Source: Yersinia enterocolitica (GTDB taxonomy: Bacteria > Pseudomonadota > Gammaproteobacteria > Enterobacterales > Enterobacteriaceae). From it: a stretch of 64,000 nt of DNA. The notes beneath the pieces were generated by a model, which made no database searches, was not told the origin of the DNA, and saw only the letters and a program-made list of their open reading frames with translations. Each line of letters starts with the position of its first letter. The first letter of the stretch is position 1. Of the stretch, positions 58,901 to 64,000 are shown in pieces. A program made the translations under genes and the position numbers. The stretch is from contig NBTC02000002.1 of NCBI GenBank assembly GCA_002082245.2, forward strand, positions 930,001 through 994,000, read 5' to 3'.

Positions 58901-59039
58901 AAGAACCTCCGGTTTGGATTATGTAAGCAGCCAGACTGGTTAAACAAATAAGCCAGTTAAGCAAATGGATTTACCACCAATCATCAGCCGCAATCATAGA
59001 CCAATCATGAATCGATAATGTGATCTTTATCAAAATACT

Positions 59040-59076
59040 TTCATTCGAAAGCAAATTAAACTTCAATCAAAAGCAA
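59040..59076. promoter_or_regulatory. Direct repeat, candidate DeoR-family operator
   Basis: TTCATTCGAAAGCAA (59040-59054) and TTCAATCAAAAGCAA (59062-59076) agree at 13 of 15 positions and are 22 bp apart, two helical turns. DeoR-type regulators commonly bind such direct repeats containing GAAAG-like cores. It lies between fsa and yciT, 140 bp before fsa. Confidence 0.45.
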
Positions 59077-59278
59077 TGTATTTTACATACTGCAAAAAAT
59101 GCGATGATAGCGTTGTAAGACAGAGTTGTGGCTTGCCTCACTTTTCCCTTAGTAACACAGGGTGTTATCCCTACTATTTAAGGTATTATTTATCATTATG
59201 ATGTTGTTGTGAACCGGCGAACTTTTACCACCACGTTGGCTGGTTCAATTTTCAGCACACTTTATTATCGGGAATGCC

Positions 59279-60025
59279 ATGAACCCAAGACAGCAAATAA
59301 TTTTACAGTTGGTAAACGACCGGCAACGAGTCAGTGTCAGTGAATTGGCGCAGGAAACGCAGGTCTCTGAGGTGACAATCCGTCAGGATCTCAATCAGCT
59401 AGAGACGAGAGGTTTGCTCAAACGAGTGCATGGTTCAGCCGTCGCTCTTGAGAGTGACGATGTCGATGTTCGCATGATGACTCACTTTGCCATGAAGCAA
59501 AAATTGGCTAATCACGCCGCTTCACTGGTCAATGAAGGTGAGACGGTATTTATCGAAAGCGGCAGTAGCAACGCCCTGTTGGCGCATCATTTGGCACAAC
59601 GCCCTGGTATCACCTTGGTGACGGTGAGTGGTTATATCGCCAGACAATTGAAAGAGTCTTCCTGTGAAGTGATTCTTCTAGGCGGAATTTATCAGAAAAA
59701 AAGTGACAGTATGGTTGGCCCATTGACGCAACTTTGTTTGCGCCATGTGCATTTCAGCAAGGCGTTTATCGGTATCGACGGTTATCAGGCAGATACCGGT
59801 TTTACCGGGCGCGATATGTTACGCGCCGATGTGATTAATAGTGTGTTAGCCAAAGGCGCTGAAAATATCATTCTGGCCGATGCATCAAAATTTGGTCAGG
59901 TGCATCAGAACTCACTGATGCCATTATCGTCCATCAACCGGGTCATTACCGATAACCGCCTGCCCGCAGGTTATCAGCAGCAATTAACGGCACAAGGCAT
60001 TCAAGTCGATATCCTCAGCGAATAA
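59279..60025 (+). CDS. yciT: DeoR-family regulator YciT
   Basis: A 248-residue DeoR regulator closely similar to E. coli YciT. N-terminal winged helix-turn-helix: VSVSELAQETQVSEVTIRQDLNQLE. C-terminal sugar-phosphate sensor with the conserved IFIESGSSNALLA-like loop (VFIESGSSNALLAHHL), VILLGGIYQKKSDSMVGP and FIGIDGYQADTGFTGRDM. DeoR sensors usually bind phosphorylated sugars. The position near osmB and pyrF agrees with E. coli. Here it is divergent from an aldolase gene, which could be its target. DUF2164 follows 34 bp downstream. Confidence 0.92.
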   Translation: MNPRQQIILQLVNDRQRVSVSELAQETQVSEVTIRQDLNQLETRGLLKRVHGSAVALESDDVDVRMMTHFAMKQKLANHAASLVNEGETVFIESGSSNALLAHHLAQRPGITLVTVSGYIARQLKESSCEVILLGGIYQKKSDSMVGPLTQLCLRHVHFSKAFIGIDGYQADTGFTGRDMLRADVINSVLAKGAENIILADASKFGQVHQNSLMPLSSINRVITDNRLPAGYQQQLTAQGIQVDILSE

Positions 60026-60059
60026 GAGGAACAACATTCATAACGGAGTAACAGCAATA

Positions 60060-60308
60060 ATGGCGGACATCACCTTCACGCGTGAACAGACTCAACGGAT
60101 GGCACGTAAAATTCAGGATTATCTGGAGCAGAACCTGAGTATTGAGCTGGAAGATTTTGATGCGGAATTTTTACTGGAATTCATCAGTCGTGAGCTGGGC
60201 GCGCATTATTACAATCAAGGTATCAATGATGCCATTGCACAGGTCGAAGCAAAAATGCTCGATATCACTGACTCCGTGCTATGGCTGGAGAAACCCGTGC
60301 AAGACTGA
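60060..60308 (+). CDS. DUF2164 family protein
   Basis: An 82-residue acidic protein of the DUF2164 family (TREQTQRMARKIQDYLEQNLSIELEDFDAEFLLEFI then YNQGINDA). The function is unknown. The pattern of charge suggests a compact helical protein. It is 34 bp after yciT with CGGAG 9 bases upstream, so probably co-transcribed. Its 3' end faces araD. Confidence 0.82.
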   Translation: MADITFTREQTQRMARKIQDYLEQNLSIELEDFDAEFLLEFISRELGAHYYNQGINDAIAQVEAKMLDITDSVLWLEKPVQD

Positions 60309-60346
60309 ACACGGGTCACCTTCTCAACGAGAGGCCCAAACAGCGA

Positions 60347-61042
60347 TTATTGCCCGTAATAGGCATTTTTACCGTGTTTGCGTAAATAGTGTTTATCCAA
60401 CAGTTGCGGTTGCATATCACCAAGTTGCGGGTTCAATTGGCGTGAGAAAATCCCCATATAAGCCAACTCCTCTAACACAACCGCGTTGTGTACGGCATTA
60501 TCCGCACTGGTCCCCCAGGCAAACGGACCGTGTGAATTGACTAAAACCGCAGGCACATCTTCTGGTTTAATGCCCCGTTGATGGAATGTCTCAACGATGA
60601 CATTGCCGGTTTCCCATTCATAGCGGCCAGCAATCTCTTCTTGCGTCATCAACCGGGTACAGGGAATGGTGCCGTAGAAGTAATCTGCGTGAGTGGTACC
60701 CCACGCAGGCAAATCTAGCCCAGCCTGGGCCCAAATGGTTGCATGGCGTGAATGGGTATGAACGATGCCGCCAATTTGCGGGAAATTAAGATAAAGCACC
60801 CGGTGAGTATCAGTATCCGATGAGGGCTTCTTACTGCCCTCCACCACTTTGCCGGTTTCCAGCTCTACCACCACCATATCGTCCAGTGTCATCACGTCAT
60901 ATTCCACACCGGAAGGCTTAATCACCAGTAACCCATGTTGTCTATCGACAGCACTGACATTGCCCCAAGTGAATGTGACCAAATTGTGGCGAGGTAACGC
61001 CAGATTGGCGGCCAGTACCTGTTGCTTCAGTTCGTTGAGCAT
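60347..61042 (-). CDS. araD: L-ribulose-5-phosphate 4-epimerase AraD
   Basis: Zinc class II aldolase-type epimerase that turns L-ribulose 5-phosphate into D-xylulose 5-phosphate, last step of arabinose catabolism. It has 231 residues, the same as E. coli Ara[20 protein letters not shown], the zinc ligands in [16 protein letters not shown] and the late [10 protein letters not shown] are present, with the [10 protein letters not shown] loop. The start at 61042 matches E. coli (ML..LKxQVL) and has CAGGA upstream; the frame extends to 61177 without similarity. It lies outside the araBA operon but carries an AraC-like half-site upstream. UlaF/SgbE paralogues exist, but the match to AraD is closest. 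Confidence 0.92.
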   Translation of the reverse strand: MLNELKQQVLAANLALPRHNLVTFTWGNVSAVDRQHGLLVIKPSGVEYDVMTLDDMVVVELETGKVVEGSKKPSSDTDTHRVLYLNFPQIGGIVHTHSRHATIWAQAGLDLPAWGTTHADYFYGTIPCTRLMTQEEIAGRYEWETGNVIVETFHQRGIKPEDVPAVLVNSHGPFAWGTSADNAVHNAVVLEELAYMGIFSRQLNPQLGDMQPQLLDKHYLRKHGKNAYYGQ

Positions 61043-61099
61043 CGTCGTATCCTGAATGACTGAATTTCTCTCATTTTCAGCGCCACAGGTAAGAACCGG

Positions 61100-61116
61100 T
61101 ATGGGATAAATGGCTA
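61100..61116 (-). promoter_or_regulatory. AraC-like half-site upstream of araD
   Basis: On the minus strand it reads TAGCCATTTATCCCATA, 12 of 17 identical to E. coli araI1, with the key TAGC and TCCxATA-type blocks kept. It lies 58 bp before the araD ATG. A second half-site at the standard spacing is poor. Confidence 0.5.
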
Positions 61117-61414
61117 TAAACTGCGTGCAGATCGGCTGGAAAGTACAGTCTGCGAGGTACACATAGCAGAACGTCATATTTTATTTAGCACTGACAATGG
61201 GTTAATCGTGCCTTTAGTCTCAGACAATCCCTAATTCCCCGTCTTGTCAGATCAAATTAGGACTATTTACCTATTAAATGATTCGCGGATATTTATACTA
61301 GTTTCTATTGGTGACAAAACGAGTTTTTAGCATTAATTCTGAATTTAAATCTAAACGACGATTTTTATTCTAAACACTAACAAAATGAGACTTCGGCTAA
61401 AATTGCTACAACGC

Positions 61415-61422
61415 CTATACTT
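61415..61422 (+). promoter_or_regulatory. Sigma-S-type -10 element upstream of osmB
   Basis: CTATACTT with a preceding GC and following AG fits the sigma-S extended -10 consensus (KCTAYRCTTAA). E. coli osmB is sigma-S-dependent, which supports it. The predicted leader would be about 90 bases. The araD-osmB gap (476 bp) holds nothing else clear. Confidence 0.55.
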
Positions 61423-61518
61423 AGTTAGGTAATTTCAATTTTGCACGGATACATCAGGATAGATAGATTCAAACTATATGACCTGATCTATCCGTACTTA
61501 GCCAACGTCAGGAGAATT

Positions 61519-61737
61519 ATGATGATGATAATCAATAAACGATTTGCCACTGCCGCCTTGGCGCTAACACTGGCCTTGTCCCTGTCTGCTTGTTCTAATA
61601 TGTCCAAACGTGACCGCAATACCGCAATCGGTGCCGGTGCTGGTGCTGTAGGTGGTGCGGTGTTGACCGGCAGTACGCTGGGGACATTAGGTGGCGCGGC
61701 GGTTGGTGGGGTTATCGGGCACCAAGTCAGCAAATAA
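61519..61737 (+). CDS. osmB: Osmotically inducible lipoprotein OsmB
   Basis: Small outer-membrane lipoprotein of 72 residues, same size as E. coli OsmB. The signal peptide ends at the lipobox LSAC, so the mature protein starts at Cys-24. The mature part is a glycine-zipper: NTAIGAGAGAVGGAVL and GTLGGAAVGGVIGHQV. Three ATG codons occur in a row at 61519; GGAG precedes the first by 4 bases. Function unknown; induced by osmotic stress and stationary phase in E. coli. Confidence 0.95.
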   Translation: MMMIINKRFATAALALTLALSLSACSNMSKRDRNTAIGAGAGAVGGAVLTGSTLGTLGGAAVGGVIGHQVSK

Positions 61738-61752
61738 TGTTATCGGTATGAT

Positions 61753-61837
61753 TTGACGTTGCAGGGTGTTAGCTACGCTCACTTACCTGTGTAAGCTCAT
61801 CGGGATTCGTTTGCTTGCTGCCTACCTGCAACGTCAA
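61753..61837. repeat. ERIC-like palindromic element after osmB
   Basis: TTGACGTTGCAG (61753-61764) and CTGCAACGTCAA (61826-61837) are perfect 12-bp terminal inverted repeats. The centre CTTAC-CTGT-GTAAG and the following GCTCATCGGGATTC match the core of enterobacterial ERIC sequences (GTAAGCTCCTGGGGATTC). It starts 15 bp after the osmB stop and may serve as its transcript end. Confidence 0.75.
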
Positions 61838-61878
61838 TTAATTAGGGGAAAACTGATAAATGAAACTGTAAATTATTC

Positions 61879-62205
61879 TCAGCCACCCGCCAGTTTGACT
61901 TTCATCCCTTTGGCTTCGAGCAGTTGCTTAAGAAGATCGCGTTTATCTCCTTGAATTTCAATAATGCCGTCTTTAATCGAGCCACCGCAACCGCACTTCT
62001 TCTTCAATTCTGCTGCCAGTTTATCCAGCACCTCATCACTGCCATCAACACCGGTAATCAGGCACACGCCCTTTCCTTTACGACCACTGGTTTGGCGCTG
62101 AATACGAACAATACCATCCCCTTTTGGCCGCGCGGGTTTTAGCTCAGGCTCACTGATACGCCCCGAGTCAGTTGAATACACCAAACGGCTATTATAATTC
62201 GTCAT
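61879..62205 (-). CDS. yciH: SUI1/eIF1-family translation factor YciH
   Basis: A 108-residue homologue of eukaryotic eIF1. VRIQRQTSGRKGKGVCLITGVD, KKKCGCGGSIKDGIIEIQGD and LLEAKGMKVKLAGG are nearly the same as in E. coli YciH. Reported to influence initiation fidelity in vitro; physiological role is modest or unknown. The ATG overlaps the pyrF stop by 1 base (TAATG), so it is co-translated. Confidence 0.94.
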   Translation of the reverse strand: MTNYNSRLVYSTDSGRISEPELKPARPKGDGIVRIQRQTSGRKGKGVCLITGVDGSDEVLDKLAAELKKKCGCGGSIKDGIIEIQGDKRDLLKQLLEAKGMKVKLAGG

Positions 62206-62942
62206 TATGCCACCTTGCTCAATGATGCCAGAATCTCACTCAGTGTTTTTTCTGGGTCAGGAGATTGGGTGATCGGACGCCCAATAACCATATAATCCAC
62301 CCCAGCAGAGACGGCTTGCTCAGGAGTCATGATACGGCGCTGATCACCGGCCTCACTGCCCTGCGGGCGAATACCTGGGGTAACCAGTTTAAAATCAGCG
62401 CCACAAACCTGCTTGAGGCGCACAGCTTCATGGGCGGAGCACACCACCCCCTCTAAACCGCAATCCCATGTCAGTTTCGCTAACCGTTCGGCATGTTCTG
62501 CCGGGCTGATGTTAATACCGATATCACGTAAATCTTCGCCATCCATGCTGGTGAGCACCGTAACAGCAATCAATAGGGGTGCCTGGTGCCCATAAGGCAA
62601 TAAAGCTTCTTTGGCGGCAGTCATCATGCGTGCACCACCACTGGCGTGGACATTGACCATCCACACCCCAAGCTCAGCTGCCGCACTCACCGCCTTAGCG
62701 GTGGTGTTGGGAATGTCGTGAAATTTCAGATCAAGGAAAACCTCAAAACCACGCGCATGCAGATCACGGACCAACTGAGGGCCATATAAGGTAAACATCT
62801 CCTTGCCCACTTTTAACCGGCAATCTTGCGGATTAACACGATCAGCAAAGGCTAACGCAGCGTCTTTATTGGCATAGTCCAACGCGACAATGATCGGAGA
62901 AGATATCGGGCCACTGTTATTAGTTTTAGTTGCAGACGTCAT
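62205..62942 (-). CDS. pyrF: Orotidine 5'-phosphate decarboxylase
   Basis: Last step of UMP synthesis, decarboxylating OMP. It has 245 residues as in E. coli. [20 protein letters not shown], the catalytic [16 protein letters not shown] (Asp-Lys-Asp network), [29 protein letters not shown] and [11 protein letters not shown] are present. The start at 62942 has AAGGG 8 bases upstream; a GTG or ATG further up is unlikely. In E. coli lapAB precede pyrF; here the upstream gene is a divergent BhsA-like one, so lapAB are elsewhere. Confidence 0.96.
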   Translation of the reverse strand: MTSATKTNNSGPISSPIIVALDYANKDAALAFADRVNPQDCRLKVGKEMFTLYGPQLVRDLHARGFEVFLDLKFHDIPNTTAKAVSAAAELGVWMVNVHASGGARMMTAAKEALLPYGHQAPLLIAVTVLTSMDGEDLRDIGINISPAEHAERLAKLTWDCGLEGVVCSAHEAVRLKQVCGADFKLVTPGIRPQGSEAGDQRRIMTPEQAVSAGVDYMVIGRPITQSPDPEKTLSEILASLSKVA

Positions 62943-63139
62943 TTTTAAGCCCTTTTCAGTCAATAAGTAATGATAACGCTCATATTCTACAGGCTGCTCT
63001 ACTGAAATTACAGCTATCGAGCGACACCAATACTTGCTGTTTATGGGTCGTAATTGCCGCAGAGGGTCAATTTACGTCAAGCAGTGAGATTGTGCTTACC
63101 TGCCATTAAGTAAATCAGCTTCAAGAAACGTAAATTCTC

Positions 63140-63156
63140 AATCAAATATTTTGATT
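63140..63156. promoter_or_regulatory. Palindrome in the pyrF-bhsA-like intergenic region
   Basis: AATCAAA-TAT-TTTGATT is a perfect inverted repeat in the 350-bp divergent region. No regulator is implied by the sequence. The rest of this stretch (62943-63292) holds no gene; it should contain both promoters. Confidence 0.35.
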
Positions 63157-63292
63157 TAGATGCTCAGTTGTTTGTGATTCTCATTCAATATTAATGCTGT
63201 ATCATTCACTCCATCGCCAGACAGTAATTGTCTACTGAATAAGTAAAAAATATCAATTATTCAATATAATAAACTAGAAACTGGAGTTTCAC

Positions 63293-63553
63293 ATGAAAAG
63301 CATTAAATTCATCGCCCCGGCATTAATTCTGTCTCTCGCATCATTTGCTAGCGTCGCCGCCACTCAAATACAAACTAATCAATCAGCAGGATTGAATGAA
63401 GCTGGCGTGATTTCTGCCAGTAATGCAACTACCTTGACCGAGTTAGAAAATGCATTGGCGCAGCAAGCCAAAGCTGCCGGTGCAAAATCTTTCCTGATAA
63501 CCTCTGCGACCGGCAATAACAAAATGCACGGTACCGCCATTATCTATCGTTAA
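63293..63553 (+). CDS. YdgH/BhsA/McbA-like secreted small protein (DUF1471)
   Basis: An 86-residue protein of the DUF1471 family, periplasmic or outer-membrane-associated stress and biofilm factors. Signal peptide at 1-23 (ALILSLASFASVAA) and a mature domain beginning TQIQTNQSAG, with the family pattern AGVISASNATTLTELENALAQQAKAAGAKSF...TSATGNNKMHGTAIIYR. AACTGGAG precedes the ATG by about 8 bases. Orthology to BhsA, McbA or YhcN cannot be settled by eye. Confidence 0.9.
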   Translation: MKSIKFIAPALILSLASFASVAATQIQTNQSAGLNEAGVISASNATTLTELENALAQQAKAAGAKSFLITSATGNNKMHGTAIIYR

Positions 63554-63588
63554 TACCCGTCTCTCCGGTTAACGCTTTATCTCTTTCT

Positions 63589-63611
63589 AAGAGCGCATTT
63601 GCGCTCTTTTT
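63589..63611 (+). terminator. Rho-independent terminator after the BhsA-like gene
   Basis: AAGAGCGCA (63589-63597) pairs with TGCGCTCTT (63600-63608) and is followed by TTT; the uninterrupted T run is five. Confidence 0.88.
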
Positions 63612-63710
63612 GCCGTGGCTAATGTGAATTTTTTGTGACAGTTGTGTTATCCCCTAGACAGTTTCGCTTCCCTCGCTTAGCTTGGTATTTCCTCCTAAGT
63701 TAAAGGTTAT

Positions 63711-64000
63711 ATGATGAGCGAAATATCTACCTTAACCATTAAAATCCCTCTGGAATTAAAAGAGAAAATCAAGGCTGCTGCCTTAGAAAAACAGTTTTCC
63801 CTGAGTACCGAAGTGTGCGAAAGATTAGAAAAGAGCTTTGAGGTTGATGTTAAAAGTAGTAAAGCCAGCCGCAAAGATGCCAAGTTGCATCAAGGTGAGA
63901 TTGATAGCCAAGGTGTAGAAGAGATTTCAGAGCAGCCGTTAAGCCAAAAAGAGTTGAAGAAACTGCGACAATTATTGAAAGACGGTGTGAAAGCGCCTCA
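63711..64000 (+). CDS. Ribbon-helix-helix DNA-binding protein (partial, runs off the window)
   Basis: An open frame from ATG 63711 (a second ATG at 63714) runs uninterrupted to the last base, 96 complete codons. The N-terminus reads STLTIKIPLELKEKIKAAAL then STEVCERLEKSFE, a clear MetJ/Arc-type ribbon-helix-helix: beta strand then two helices. The rest is Lys/Glu-rich. AAAGG lies 5 bases upstream. Such proteins are commonly autoregulators, antitoxins or plasmid-type repressors; no toxin is visible in the window. The 3' part is missing. Confidence 0.75.
   Translation, partial: MMSEISTLTIKIPLELKEKIKAAALEKQFSLSTEVCERLEKSFEVDVKSSKASRKDAKLHQGEIDSQGVEEISEQPLSQKELKKLRQLLKDGVKAP

Noticed and set aside
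63160..63215. Possible Fur box (TGATTCTCATTC) before the BhsA-like gene
   Set aside because: Match to the 19-bp Fur consensus is partial and common by chance in A+T-rich DNA.

Overview
The window looks like chromosomal DNA of a Yersinia, most likely Y. enterocolitica or a close relative. The evidence is a chromosomal class A beta-lactamase of the BlaA type, a Vat(F)-type streptogramin acetyltransferase, enterobacterial gene order, and moderate G+C. No tRNA, rRNA, CRISPR array, phage or complete insertion sequence was recognised. Species assignment is inference from gene content and protein similarity recalled from memory; no search was run.

The backbone matches two E. coli blocks (gene order recalled). 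The first (about 1.9-50.8 kb) is the terminus segment tus-fumC-manA-ydgA-malI-malX-malY-add-ydgJ-ydgK-rsxABCDGE-nth, with a Ter site overlapping the tus promoter. The second (about 53.5-63.0 kb) is rnb-yciT-osmB-yciH-pyrF. They meet near a YdeP-type molybdopterin oxidoreductase. Everything else sits in the gaps of this backbone and forms the accessory content.

Region by region: (1) 0-11 kb: blaA, an AAC(6')-like acetyltransferase with an in-frame hexanucleotide microsatellite, Ter/tus, a second GNAT, fumC, a divergent LysR/NmrA pair where E. coli has fumA, then manA, ydgA and vat. (2) 11-15.4 kb: the malI/malX/malY locus with MalI-type operators and a MITE-like repeat between malX and malY. 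(3) 15.5-19.2 kb: a GntR/UTRA regulator, an enolase-superfamily RspA/ManD-like protein and a PTS EIIBC, a probable sugar-derivative uptake and catabolic cassette of unknown substrate between malY and add. (4) 19.3-31.5 kb: add, a YfeH-like transporter, ydgJ, and an arabinose locus (araFGH and araC on the minus strand, araBA divergent). (5) 31.7-42.5 kb: a lone AAA/RecF-like ATPase, a GH1 6-phospho-beta-glucosidase, a three-gene type I secretion operon with two ABC transporters and no substrate gene in view, and a formate-THF ligase. (6) 42.5-50.8 kb: ydgK, the Rsx/Rnf complex split by an opposite-strand AraC/GyrI-like regulator, and nth. (7) 51-58 kb: YdeP-like oxidoreductase, rnb, cstA-ybdD. 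(8) 58-64 kb: a fructose-6-phosphate aldolase divergent from yciT, DUF2164, a detached araD with its own candidate AraC half-site, osmB, yciH-pyrF, a BhsA-like secreted peptide and a partial ribbon-helix-helix protein.

Functionally, araFGH imports L-arabinose and AraB, AraA and AraD convert it to D-xylulose 5-phosphate. AraD is encoded about 29 kb from araBA, so the pathway is spread over two loci that seem to share AraC control. Several short inverted-repeat elements (MITE/ERIC-like) lie in intergenic gaps, one inside the araFGH operon.
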